Positions 17,266-26,794 of a DNA stretch of 64,000 bases are shown one piece after another. Origin of the DNA: Chitinophagaceae bacterium (GTDB lineage Bacteria; Bacteroidota; Bacteroidia; Chitinophagales; Chitinophagaceae); NCBI GenBank assembly GCA_016786845.1, contig JAEUVB010000003.1, positions 1-64,000 on the forward strand, given 5' to 3'. Each line of letters opens with the position of its first letter. Position 1 is the first letter of the stretch. The position numbers and the translations under genes are program-made. The notes under the pieces were generated by a model. It worked only from the letters and a program-made list of their open reading frames with translations, ran no database searches and had not been told where the DNA came from.

Positions 17266-17460
17266 CATTCTGCAAATTCTAAAATTCTGTGAATTCTGAT
17301 TCAGACAATTAACACCCCCGCATTCTGAAAATTCCAAAATTCAGTAAATTCTGATTCAGACAATTAACACCCCGGCATTCTGAAAATTCTAAAATTCTGT
17401 GAATTCTGATTCAGACAATTTGCGCCCGGCATTCTGTAAATTCTGATTCAGACTAACACC
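17266..17460 (+). repeat. About 55-bp tandem repeat, 3.5 units (right inverted-repeat side)
   Basis: Units begin CATTCTG at 17266, 17321, 17376 and 17430, the last shortened to about 31 bases. Each contains AATTCTGATTCAGACAA and most end in an AACACCCC-like stretch. The first unit contains the right 42-bp inverted repeat (17267-17308) of the GxxExxY cassette. Confidence 0.75.
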
Positions 17461-17609
17461 CCAAACAAAAAACCGCTGAGTCCAGAGCAAGAGGCTCAGC
17501 CTGAGGCACAAACAATTAGATTTCAATCAAATAGATCCCTTTTTTCAGGTTTTCTGACAAAACTTCGCGACATCCGGATAAAATATGGCCGGATTTTGTT
17601 TGAGATTCG

Positions 17610-17690
17610 CGAAATTGCGTTGAAGATTCAACAAATCCCTTTAAGATTCAACAAATCCCATTGGAGATTCAACAAATCGCGTTGAAGGTT
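17610..17690 (+). repeat. Short direct repeats, AGATTCAACAAATC block
   Basis: Three copies of AGATTCAACAAATC lie at about 20-21-base spacing, with CAAC at 17629, 17649 and 17670. A related degenerate copy precedes them. They lead into the larger 21-bp array. Confidence 0.6.
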
Positions 17691-17721
17691 GGCCGAACCT
17701 TGACGGAGTGCCGCCATACTC

Positions 17722-18112
17722 CTACGAGTTTGGCTTACACCGAACGGAGTTTGGCCCAACCCCAACGGTGTTAGGCCTACACCCAACGGAGTTTGGCTCA
17801 ACACCAACGGAGTTTGACCTAACCCCAACAAAGGAAGGCCTCCCTCCGACGGAGTTTGGCCTAACCCCAACAAAGGAAGGCCTCCCTCCAACGGAGTTTG
17901 GCCTCCCCCCAACAAAGGAAGGCCTCCCTCTAACGGCGTTTGGCCTCCCCCCAACAAAGGAAGGCCTCCCTCCAACGGAGTTTGGCCTAACCCCAACAAA
18001 GGAAGGCCTCCCTCCAACGGAGTTTGGCGCAACCCCAACGAAGAGCGGCCAACTTCCAACAAAAGTTCGCCAACTTCCAACAAAAGCTCGCTTAATTCCA
18101 ATGAATCGGGGC
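17722..18112 (+). repeat. 21-bp phased tandem array 1 (about 18 units)
   Basis: A CAAC or near-CAAC core recurs at exactly 21-base steps from 17742 to 18099. Two unit types mostly alternate: one with GGAGTTTGGCCT after CAAC, the other with AAAGGAAGGCCTCCC; the last three are of an AAAAGTTCGCC type. Long frames are open on both strands and would encode heptapeptide repeats (TPTKEGL-PPTEFGL on plus). I see no convincing start, signal or flanking domain, so I annotate it as repeat DNA between the divergent starts of the GxxExxY gene and ruvA. Confidence 0.8.
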
Positions 18113-18225
18113 CTTTCTGATACGTTTCTATTCCTGCTCTCACTAACGGTCCGGTCTTAAAATGACCTTAATCTTAAACTCTTTACCCTTACCCATATTC
18201 ATCTTCTTCAAATGACTAAAAATAC

Positions 18226-18233
18226 TATATTTG
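18226..18233 (+). promoter_or_regulatory. Predicted -7 box (TATATTTG) for ruvA-sprA
   Basis: Exact TAnnTTTG match ending 9 bases before the ATG at 18243. It overlaps an alternative TTG start at 18231, which argues against that longer start. Drives ruvA and probably sprA. Confidence 0.5.
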
Positions 18234-18242
18234 TGTGCTTCT

Positions 18243-18824
18243 ATGATTGTATTTCTGAATGGCATATATAAAACCAAAAACCCTGCGTTTGTGTGGATGG
18301 AAGTGAATGGTGTAGGCTATGAAGTCAATATCAGTCTGCATACCTACTCTCAAATCCAACACGCCGAAAAGGGCCTCCTGCTAACCTATCTTCAAGTGAA
18401 AGAAGATGGGTTTTCTTTGTATGGCTTTTACGACGAAGAAGAAAGAACCTTGTTTATGCACCTGATCTCCGTCAGCGGAGTCGGCGCCTCTACCGCCCGA
18501 ATGATGCTTTCCGGCATGAAACCGGACGAGATTTTCCGCGCCATCGTTCAGGAAGACGAGAAAACCCTCGAAAGAATCAAGGGCATAGGCGCCAAATCGG
18601 CCAAAAGACTGATTTTGGAACTGAAAGACAAGCTCATCAAAATGAAACCCGGCGGCCAATTTCAGAGTGCCGTACACAATAATACCGAAGAGGATGCGTT
18701 ACAAGCCCTGATCAGTCTGGGTATCACAAGAAATGCCGCCCAAACTGCCATTCAGAAAACCGTGAAGTCGGGGGGCAACATGGAATTGGAAGAATTGATC
18801 AAACAAGCCTTGAAAAACATTTAG
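18243..18824 (+). CDS. ruvA: Holliday junction branch migration subunit RuvA
   Basis: About 193 residues, normal length. RuvA tetramers bind four-way junctions and load the RuvB motor. The N-terminal OB domain reads MIVFLNGIYKTKNPAFVWMEVNGVGYEVNIS; the tandem helix-hairpin-helix domain has LISVSGVGASTARMMLSG and LERIKGIGAKSAKRLILELKDKL; and a C-terminal RuvB-binding domain follows (EEDALQALISLGITRNAAQ). The ATG at 18243 matches the family start. It is followed 4 bp later by sprA; ruvA-sprA linkage is, as I recall, common in Bacteroidota. Confidence 0.95.
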   Translation: MIVFLNGIYKTKNPAFVWMEVNGVGYEVNISLHTYSQIQHAEKGLLLTYLQVKEDGFSLYGFYDEEERTLFMHLISVSGVGASTARMMLSGMKPDEIFRAIVQEDEKTLERIKGIGAKSAKRLILELKDKLIKMKPGGQFQSAVHNNTEEDALQALISLGITRNAAQTAIQKTVKSGGNMELEELIKQALKNI

Positions 18825-18828
18825 ACGA

Positions 18829-21800
18829 TTGAAGCAAGCCCTTAAATACCTATTTCAGTTCATTATGATGTTCGGCACCACCTGGGCCGCCTTATTCATC
18901 AGTGATGCCAAGCCTCATGCCTTCGTGCCCTTCGAGGTGCCTTCCGTCGATTCGCCGGAATCGGAAACGGATACCCTGAAGTTTGATATCAAAGACCGGG
19001 TAGGAGATAAGTTCAACGAAGACCCGCCGGCTCAATTTGACCTTAACGATCCGAAAAATATTAAAACGACCGTCGAATACGATCCCGATTCTCAGGAATA
19101 TTCGATTACAGAAAAGGTCGGCGACTCATATTATCGCGCCCCTTCTTACATGACCTACGAAGAATTTCTCCGCTACCAGGCCGGGAAAGATGAAGAGGCT
19201 TATTTTAAAAAACGTCAGAAATCCATTACCCAGGTCTCCAAAAAAGGAGGCATAGTTCCAAAAGTGAATTTGGGCAATGCCTTGTTTGACCGAATCTTTG
19301 GTGGCAATACCATTGAAGTAAAACCTCAGGGGAATGTGGATCTGTTTTTTGGGGGTAACTGGCAGAATGTAAAAAATCCTACCCTGGTTCAAAGTGCGCA
19401 GAAATACGGCATTTTCGATTTCGACATGAATATGAATATTAATCTACTTGCCAAAGTCGGTGAGAAGATGCGTATGAATTTCAATTACAATACCAAGGCG
19501 ACTTTCGATTTTGAAAATCAGTTGAAACTGAAGTATGCCGGACAGGAAGATGATATCATCCGGGAAATTGAGGCGGGCTATATCAGCTTCCCGCTCAAGA
19601 CTTCACTCATTCAAGGGGTACAGTCGCTTTTCGGTTTAAGAACGCAGTTGCAATTTGGTCGATTGATGGTGAATGCGGTGGCGTCTCAACAAAAATCTAA
19701 AAAGGAAAGCTTTCAGGTTAAGGGTGGGGCACAAACCCAAAATTTCTCTATTTCCACCGATGGATATGAAGATTTCAGACACTTCCTCTTAGCCCATACT
19801 TTCCGCGATAATTACAATAAGGCCCTGAAGAATTTCCCCATCATTCAATCCCTCAACAATATCAACCGGATTGAAGTATGGGTCACCAACCGTACAGGAG
19901 CTACCGAAAATGCCCGCGATGTGGTTGCTCTCATGGATTTGGGTGAATCGAATCCTTATCGTACTACTTTCTCAAAGGCAACATCTAACCCCGCCGACAA
20001 TAATTCCAATACCCTCTATACGCAAATTGTTCAGGCACCCGGTTCCCGTGAAATTGGCGGCGTCGTGAATGCCATGCAAACTTTAGGTTTGAAAGGTCGG
20101 GTGGATTTTGAAAAGACCTTTGCCCGTAAATTAAATCCTTCGGAGTTTACGTATAATCCCCAGCTCGGATTTGTATCCATTAATACACAATTGCAACCGG
20201 ATGATGTAGTGGGTGTGGCCTTTGAATATACCAATAACGGCAAGGTGTATCAAGTGGGTGAATTTGCACAATCCCTGCCACCGGATAGCACCAACCCGAA
20301 AGTATTGTTTCTGAAAATGTTGAAATCAACCTCACCGGATCCTACGGTACCGCTTTGGGATTTGATGATGAAAAATATTTATTCCCTCGGGGCCAGCGGA
20401 GTCAGCAATGACGATTTTATCCTGAACGTATTCTATCAGGATCCGGGTGGTGGTGAAAAACGCTATTTGCCGGAAGGCCCTAAAGCGGGTATTCCTTTAA
20501 TTACTTTATTGAATCTCGATCGTTTGAACAATCAAAACGATCCTCAGCCCGATGGGCGCTTCGATTATGTTGAGGGTATTACCATCAATTCGCAACAGGG
20601 TAAAATTATCTTCCCGGTACTCGAACCTTTCGGGGAAGATATGAAAGAAGTCTTCGGCGGCAATGTGCAGCTGGAGAAAAAGTATTTGTATCGTTTGCTC
20701 TATGATTCTACCAAGAATATTGCCATTCAATTTCCGCAGTATAATCGTTTCCTGATCAAAGGATCTTATAAGGCGTCGAACTCCTCAGAAATATTTTTGG
20801 GTGGATTTAATATACCTCCGGGATCGGTATCGGTGACGGCAGGTGGACAAAAGCTCACAGAGAATCAGGATTATACCATCGACTATGGTATCGGTAAATT
20901 GAAAATCATCAATGCAGGTATTTTAAATTCCGGTATACCGATTAATGTGACCTATGAGAATAATGCATCCTTCGGTACCCAGGTTCAGAATTTCATCGGT
21001 ACCAGATTCGATTATTTTATCAATGAAAATTTTACGGTAGGGGGCACCATGCTTCGTTTATCGGAAAGACCTTATTTTAATAAAGTAACTTTTGGTGAAG
21101 ACCCGATTAAAAATACGGTGTTAGGATTGGATGCCAATTACCAAAGTGACTTACCGACATTGACCAAGATCATAGACCGCTTGCCGATTATTTCTACGAC
21201 GGCTCCTTCTATGGTGGTCGCGAGTGGTGAGGTGGCTAAAATCATTCCGGGGCATTCGCGTTTTATTGACGATGAAAGCGGACAGAGTAATATCTATATT
21301 GATGACTTTGAAGGGACCCGCAGCGGTTACGATTTGAAGTTCCCGGTCACCAAATGGGGCATAGCCAGTACACCACAGGATGCTACGGATAAATTGGGAA
21401 ATGTTTTGTTCCCTGAAGCCACCTTGGTGAACAATTTGAATTACGGTAAAAACCGTGCCCGTTTAGCCTGGTATAATCTCGATCCTTGTCTCTCTGATCC
21501 CAAACAAAGTTGTATGCCGGATCATTTGAAAAAAGATACGGCTCAGTTGTCAAATCACTATCTGCGTTTGATACAACAACAGGATGTATTCCCTTTACGA
21601 TCCTATACTTCTTTACAAGGGAATTTGACTTCATTAGATCTGGCTTATTTCCCGAAAGAAAGAGGACCTTATAATTTTGATGCAACGAGTATAACAGCGA
21701 ATGGCGAATTACTCAATCCGACTAAACGTTGGGGGGGTATCATGCGTCCGATTGACTACAGTGATTTTGAAACGGCCAATGTAGAGTTCATTGAATTCTG

Positions 21801-24800
21801 GATGATGGATCCTTTCATCAACAGGCCTACTGATCCGGGTGGATCATTCTATATCAATCTGGGAAATATTTCGGAAGATATCCTGAAAGATTCCCGTAAG
21901 TTCTTTGAGAACGGTTTGCCTTATCCGACCGATCCGGCTAAACTGGATAAAACAACCTGGTCGAATATTCCTAGGTTCCAACAACAATTGACGCCGGCTT
22001 TCGATAATAACGAATCAGCCCGTGCAGCACAAGATGTCGGTTACGACGGTATGTTGAATGATGAAGAGAAGACACGTTTTCAAGGGTATTTGGATGATCT
22101 TCAAAATTCATTCGGTGCCACTTCTAAAGTCTATACAGATGCTCTGAACGACCCGTCGGGCGACGATTATCATCACTTCCGCGGATCGGATTATGATGGC
22201 GACAAATTGCCCGTTCTGAAACGCTATCGCCGATTCAACAACCCTCAAGGGAATTCACCGGTATCGGGCAATAATTCACAGTTTTCCAATGCGTTTACCA
22301 ATGTGCCGGAGGCAGAAGATATTAATCAGGACAATACCCTAAACGAGAACGAACAATATTTCCAATATCGCATCGATGTAAAACCCAATATGAATGTGGG
22401 TGAAAACTATATCGTGAATAAGCAAATCACTGCGGTTCGTATGCCAAACGGTAATACTGAAAATGAAACCTGGTATCAATTTAAAGTACCTATCCGCGAG
22501 TATACCAGTCGTGTAGGGAATATCCCGGATTTTAAGTCCATTCGTTTTGTAAGGATGTTCCTGACCAATTTCCAGGACAGTGTCATCCTTCGTTTTGCAC
22601 GCCTCGAGTTAGGTCGTAATCAATGGCGTCGTTATACCTTCTCTTTGAAGAATCCTGGAGAGATTGTACCGGATGATGACAATAATGCAACGACCTTTAA
22701 TTTGTACAGCGTGAGTCTGGAAGAAAACAGTGGTCGTTCACCGATTCGTTATGTCAGTCCTCCGGGCATTCAGCGTCAGCAACAACAAGTGTCGAACGGA
22801 CAAAACATCTTGCAGAATGAGCAATCGCTTTCCATGCAAATTTGCGGATTGGAAGATGGTAATGCAAAAGGGGCCTTCAAATCCTTAGGTATGGATTTAC
22901 GTCAGTTCAAATCCATGAAAATGTTCCTGCATGCCGAGGCGATCGATGCCACCGGGTTGAAAGATGGTGATGTGCGTGCCTTTGTTCGTTTAGGGAGTGA
23001 TTTCGTGGGCAACTATTATGAATATCAAATACCGCTGACCCTCACCGCATGGGGAACCTCTGACCCGAATGCCATCTGGCCGGAAAAAAATAATATGGAA
23101 TTGATCTTCTCCGAATTGATCAATGCCAAGAAGAATCGTAATGCCAGTGGCGCCAATCCTTTAGTGCCTTATATGGTAAAAGATGCAAAAGGAAATTATA
23201 TCAAGGTGGTGGGTAATCCGAATTTGGGTGATGTGAAAGTGGCCATGCTGGGTGTATTGAATCCACAGAAAACACCGAATGATCCGACTGACGATGGAGG
23301 TAAAAAATGCGTGGAAGTTTGGTTCAATGAATTACGACTCTCCAATATGGAAGAAGATGGCGGTTATGCCGCATTGGGTCGGGTAGATGTGCAATTGGCA
23401 GACTTGGGTACCCTGAAGTTTAGCGGGAATATGCATACGGCAGGCTACGGAAATATTGATCAAAAAGTGAATCAAAGATTCAGAGATAATTTTTCTCAGT
23501 TTGATGTTTCGGCCAATTTAAATCTGGGCAAATTCGCACCTAAATCATGGGGTGTTCAACTGCCGGTATTTGCCGGTTACTCTCAAACGGTCAGCAATCC
23601 GATTTACGATCCTTATGATCTGGATATTAATTTTAAAGATAAGGTAGATGCTTATTCCGGCAAAGAACGTGATTCTGTGAAAAAAGCAGCTCAAGATTTT
23701 ACATCCATTAAGAGTATTAATTTCCAAAACGTTCGCATTACCCCAACCAAAAACAAACATAAGGACCCTTGGGATTTGCAGAATTTTGATGTAAGTTATT
23801 CTTATACGCAAACCAATAAACATAATCCATTATTGGAAAAAGATCAGCTGGATGAACATGCCGCGAGTTTAGGTTATGCTTATACGATCAAATCAAAACC
23901 GATTGAGCCATTCAAGAAACTGATTCCTCAAAAGCGAAAGTATTATCAGCTCATTCGTGATTTTAATTTCAATCTGTTGCCTGCCAACTTTACATTTAGA
24001 AATCAACTGAACAGAACGTTTGGGGAAACCCGAGTTCGAAATATTGATGAAGGGGCCTATCCGATAGAACCGAATTACTATAAATTCTTCACATGGAGTC
24101 GCGCCTATAATTTCCGTTGGGATTTTACGAAGTCATTGTCTCTCGAATACAATGCCACGAATATGGCAAGGATCGATGAACCATACGGTCGTCTCAATAC
24201 CCAGGAGAAGAAAGATACATTCTGGAATAATGTATCTTCATTGGGAAGGAATACCAATTTCACGCAAGGCGTAAACGCGAATTACAATGTGCCATTGGCG
24301 AAATTCCCATTGCTGGATTGGACCACTTTGAGAGCAAGTTATGGAGCGACCTATACCTGGACCTCTGCTTCTTTATTGGCGAAGAGTTTAGGAAATACGA
24401 TAGGCAATACGCAAAACAAACAGTTGAACGGCGAATTGAATTTTACTCAACTCTATAATAAATGGAAGGTGCTGAAAATCATAGCATCGCCAAAGCCAAC
24501 CAACAACAAAGGAGGTAATAAAGCGACACCTCCGGGCAAATCAGGTACCGATAAAGGTAGTGAGCGTACCGGTAAAGGTGGTGATACCAAGGACGGTAAA
24601 AATAGTGTGAGTGCGGGTGGCGGACGTACAGAACCCGGAAAGGGTGGCGGTATGCCCGATCAACCTGATCAACAACCTCAAACAACCAAAGAAAAATCTA
24701 AGGATAGAGAAGATGAGCCTAAAACAGCAGGTTCAAATAGCACCGGCGGAAGCACTAAGCCAATAGAGGTGTTTAATAATAATCCGAATGCCAGCATCAC

Positions 24801-26346
24801 CTCAAGTGATAAAAACAGCAAAGGCAAGAAAGATACGCTTGGTAAAAAGACTGTGAAGCCGGTGGTGAAGAAGCCGCCGGTGAAAAAGAAGAAGAAGGAA
24901 TTCAATCCTTCAGACGGAGTGCGCTTTGTCGGGAATTTGTTGATGATGGTGAAAAGGGCCAGCTTTAGTTACAATGAAAATCAGGGAACCACTTTACCCG
25001 GTTATATGGACAGTACGCAGTATCTGGGTGTTAACTGGCGCAATAGCAATAACCGGGAAATTCCATTCGCATTTGGTTACCAACCCGATCGCTATTGGCT
25101 GGAGAGTAAAGGAAACGATAATGTATTGACCCGCGACTCTTTGTTTAACGGTCAGTTCATGCAGCAATATTCGCAATCATTGAATATTACCGCCAACCTC
25201 GAACCGATCAAAGATTTTAGAATTGATTTGAACCTCACGAAAACTTTTAATAAAGGATTTTCTGAATTGTATAAAGATACCCTTGGCGGCGGACTCGATT
25301 ACGCTCACCTCAATCCTTACGAAACCGGCGGGTTCAGCATTTCCTATATTGCGATCAATACCTTGTTTCAAAAGAAAGGAAAAGATAATCTAACAGCAGC
25401 CTTCTCTGATTTTGAAAATAATCGTCAGGTGATTTCAGAAAGATTGGGACTCATCAATCCATATACTGCGAATCAAAATGCTCCGGAGGATGAAGACTTT
25501 AAGAAAGGATATACGCGTTATGCACAGGACGTATTGATTCCGGCTTTTCTTTCGGCTTATACCGGTAAAGATCCTAAGACCTATCCGCTTCTCGAAAACA
25601 ACAATAAGAGCGGAGATATTAGATCTAATCCTTTCAGGAATATATTGCCGATGCCGAACTGGCGGGTCAATTATGGCGGACTTGCCCGGACGAAAATGTT
25701 CAAAAATATCTTCCAGACATTTACCCTCAATCATTCCTATACCGGTTCGTTGGCCATGAATAGTTTTACATCCTCACTCATGTATCGTGATGTGTACGCC
25801 CTCGGGTTCCCATCCTTCATCGATTCCGTTTCACATAACTACGTACCTTATTTCATGGTACCGAATATGACCATTACGGAGAATTTTGGTCCTCTCGTCG
25901 GTATCGATGCGACCTTTAAGAATTCCCTGAATTTGCATGTCGAATACAAAAAGGCCAGAACCTTGAGTATGAGTTTAATTGATTTCCAATTGAGTGAAAC
26001 CAAGACGAGCGAAATTTCAATCGGTGGTGGATTCAGGGTTAAAAATGTAACCATTCATACACCTTATTTCGGATTGAATAAACTGAAGAGTGATGTAAAC
26101 ATCAAAGCGGATTTTGGTTTGAGGGATGATTATACCACCATCAACCGATTGGACCAACGGGAATCTCGTGCCACCCGCGGACAAAAAGTGATTACTATTT
26201 CTCCTTCCATCGATTACATCCTGACTCAAAATGTAACGCTTCGCTTCTTCTACGACCGACGTCAAAGTATTCCATATGTTTCGAATGCTTATCCGATAAC
26301 AACCACAAGGGCAGGTCTCATGATTCGCTTCTTGCTGGGGCAATAA
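18829..26346 (+). CDS. sprA: SprA, outer-membrane translocon of the type IX secretion system
   Basis: 2505 residues, in the range of Flavobacterium SprA, a very large single-chain beta-barrel that passes T9SS cargo across the outer membrane. The start is TTG, 4 bases after ruvA; the first 30 residues then form a signal peptide, better than the ATG at 18865. Family features include FDRIFGGNTIEVKPQGNVDLFFG near residue 155, NIYIDDFEGTRSGYDLKFP near residue 825, WNELRLSNMEEDGGYAALGRVDVQLADLG, and a C-terminal FLLGQ ending. A low-complexity, Gly/Lys/Ser-rich insert of about 135 residues (about 1887-2022) sits between barrel segments. Needed to export the cargo at 14.8-16.6 kb. Confidence 0.95.
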   Translation: MKQALKYLFQFIMMFGTTWAALFISDAKPHAFVPFEVPSVDSPESETDTLKFDIKDRVGDKFNEDPPAQFDLNDPKNIKTTVEYDPDSQEYSITEKVGDSYYRAPSYMTYEEFLRYQAGKDEEAYFKKRQKSITQVSKKGGIVPKVNLGNALFDRIFGGNTIEVKPQGNVDLFFGGNWQNVKNPTLVQSAQKYGIFDFDMNMNINLLAKVGEKMRMNFNYNTKATFDFENQLKLKYAGQEDDIIREIEAGYISFPLKTSLIQGVQSLFGLRTQLQFGRLMVNAVASQQKSKKESFQVKGGAQTQNFSISTDGYEDFRHFLLAHTFRDNYNKALKNFPIIQSLNNINRIEVWVTNRTGATENARDVVALMDLGESNPYRTTFSKATSNPADNNSNTLYTQIVQAPGSREIGGVVNAMQTLGLKGRVDFEKTFARKLNPSEFTYNPQLGFVSINTQLQPDDVVGVAFEYTNNGKVYQVGEFAQSLPPDSTNPKVLFLKMLKSTSPDPTVPLWDLMMKNIYSLGASGVSNDDFILNVFYQDPGGGEKRYLPEGPKAGIPLITLLNLDRLNNQNDPQPDGRFDYVEGITINSQQGKIIFPVLEPFGEDMKEVFGGNVQLEKKYLYRLLYDSTKNIAIQFPQYNRFLIKGSYKASNSSEIFLGGFNIPPGSVSVTAGGQKLTENQDYTIDYGIGKLKIINAGILNSGIPINVTYENNASFGTQVQNFIGTRFDYFINENFTVGGTMLRLSERPYFNKVTFGEDPIKNTVLGLDANYQSDLPTLTKIIDRLPIISTTAPSMVVASGEVAKIIPGHSRFIDDESGQSNIYIDDFEGTRSGYDLKFPVTKWGIASTPQDATDKLGNVLFPEATLVNNLNYGKNRARLAWYNLDPCLSDPKQSCMPDHLKKDTAQLSNHYLRLIQQQDVFPLRSYTSLQGNLTSLDLAYFPKERGPYNFDATSITANGELLNPTKRWGGIMRPIDYSDFETANVEFIEFWMMDPFINRPTDPGGSFYINLGNISEDILKDSRKFFENGLPYPTDPAKLDKTTWSNIPRFQQQLTPAFDNNESARAAQDVGYDGMLNDEEKTRFQGYLDDLQNSFGATSKVYTDALNDPSGDDYHHFRGSDYDGDKLPVLKRYRRFNNPQGNSPVSGNNSQFSNAFTNVPEAEDINQDNTLNENEQYFQYRIDVKPNMNVGENYIVNKQITAVRMPNGNTENETWYQFKVPIREYTSRVGNIPDFKSIRFVRMFLTNFQDSVILRFARLELGRNQWRRYTFSLKNPGEIVPDDDNNATTFNLYSVSLEENSGRSPIRYVSPPGIQRQQQQVSNGQNILQNEQSLSMQICGLEDGNAKGAFKSLGMDLRQFKSMKMFLHAEAIDATGLKDGDVRAFVRLGSDFVGNYYEYQIPLTLTAWGTSDPNAIWPEKNNMELIFSELINAKKNRNASGANPLVPYMVKDAKGNYIKVVGNPNLGDVKVAMLGVLNPQKTPNDPTDDGGKKCVEVWFNELRLSNMEEDGGYAALGRVDVQLADLGTLKFSGNMHTAGYGNIDQKVNQRFRDNFSQFDVSANLNLGKFAPKSWGVQLPVFAGYSQTVSNPIYDPYDLDINFKDKVDAYSGKERDSVKKAAQDFTSIKSINFQNVRITPTKNKHKDPWDLQNFDVSYSYTQTNKHNPLLEKDQLDEHAASLGYAYTIKSKPIEPFKKLIPQKRKYYQLIRDFNFNLLPANFTFRNQLNRTFGETRVRNIDEGAYPIEPNYYKFFTWSRAYNFRWDFTKSLSLEYNATNMARIDEPYGRLNTQEKKDTFWNNVSSLGRNTNFTQGVNANYNVPLAKFPLLDWTTLRASYGATYTWTSASLLAKSLGNTIGNTQNKQLNGELNFTQLYNKWKVLKIIASPKPTNNKGGNKATPPGKSGTDKGSERTGKGGDTKDGKNSVSAGGGRTEPGKGGGMPDQPDQQPQTTKEKSKDREDEPKTAGSNSTGGSTKPIEVFNNNPNASITSSDKNSKGKKDTLGKKTVKPVVKKPPVKKKKKEFNPSDGVRFVGNLLMMVKRASFSYNENQGTTLPGYMDSTQYLGVNWRNSNNREIPFAFGYQPDRYWLESKGNDNVLTRDSLFNGQFMQQYSQSLNITANLEPIKDFRIDLNLTKTFNKGFSELYKDTLGGGLDYAHLNPYETGGFSISYIAINTLFQKKGKDNLTAAFSDFENNRQVISERLGLINPYTANQNAPEDEDFKKGYTRYAQDVLIPAFLSAYTGKDPKTYPLLENNNKSGDIRSNPFRNILPMPNWRVNYGGLARTKMFKNIFQTFTLNHSYTGSLAMNSFTSSLMYRDVYALGFPSFIDSVSHNYVPYFMVPNMTITENFGPLVGIDATFKNSLNLHVEYKKARTLSMSLIDFQLSETKTSEISIGGGFRVKNVTIHTPYFGLNKLKSDVNIKADFGLRDDYTTINRLDQRESRATRGQKVITISPSIDYILTQNVTLRFFYDRRQSIPYVSNAYPITTTRAGLMIRFLLGQ

Positions 26347-26355
26347 TCTTCTGCT

Positions 26356-26742
26356 ATGAATCTTCCCCAAGTTCATTCATCCAATATTCGATCATGGTTG
26401 AACAAAGAAGATGTGGTGCAGGAAACGGCTGAACAAATCATGAAAGATTTTCATCAGTTTGGAATCGTCATTCATTTTTCAGGTAAAATAGAATCGGCCT
26501 ATGAAGAACTTCACGGACAATTGAGTCCCATCATCCGCTCTTTGTTACAAACTGATCATCAGCAATTATATCGATTATTCTACCGGATCGATATTGATGA
26601 GAAGCAAAAATCGACAGAAGATGTATTCCCGGCTTCTTTCGATGATGCCGACCGCCTGGCCCATCAGGTCATGGTGAGGGAATTGAAGAAGGTTTTGACG
26701 CGCCATTATTTAAGGGACAATAAAAACAATGCAGAAGGATAG
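26356..26742 (+). CDS. Conserved hypothetical protein downstream of sprA
   Basis: 128 residues starting 9 bp after sprA, so probably cotranscribed. It is a soluble, mostly helical protein: VVQETAEQIMKDFHQFGIVIHFSG, ELHGQLSPIIRSLLQTDHQQLYRLFYRIDIDEKQ, HQVMVRELKKVL. I recall similar short proteins with an L(F)YRIDIDE motif in Bacteroidota, but no function is assigned. Location next to sprA suggests only genomic association, not a proven role in secretion. Confidence 0.7.
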   Translation: MNLPQVHSSNIRSWLNKEDVVQETAEQIMKDFHQFGIVIHFSGKIESAYEELHGQLSPIIRSLLQTDHQQLYRLFYRIDIDEKQKSTEDVFPASFDDADRLAHQVMVRELKKVLTRHYLRDNKNNAEG

Positions 26743-26770
26743 GGGCACTGAATTTTAAACGGTTGTGATG

Positions 26771-26778
26771 TATATTCG
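26771..26778 (+). promoter_or_regulatory. Predicted -7 box (TATATTCG) for the M42 peptidase gene
   Basis: TAnnTTCG variant 16 bases before the ATG at 26795. It overlaps a longer in-frame start at 26765, which supports the shorter start. Confidence 0.4.
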
Positions 26779-26794
26779 CCTAATAATAAACGAC

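Noticed and set aside
17266-17460. CRISPR array from direct repeats near 17.3 kb
   Set aside because: The repeats are contiguous with no unique spacers, and no cas genes are nearby.
17628-18160. Plus and minus heptapeptide-repeat frames in array 1 as genes
   Set aside because: Both strands are open because the unit length is a multiple of 3 and lacks stops; no start, signal or flanking domain supports coding.
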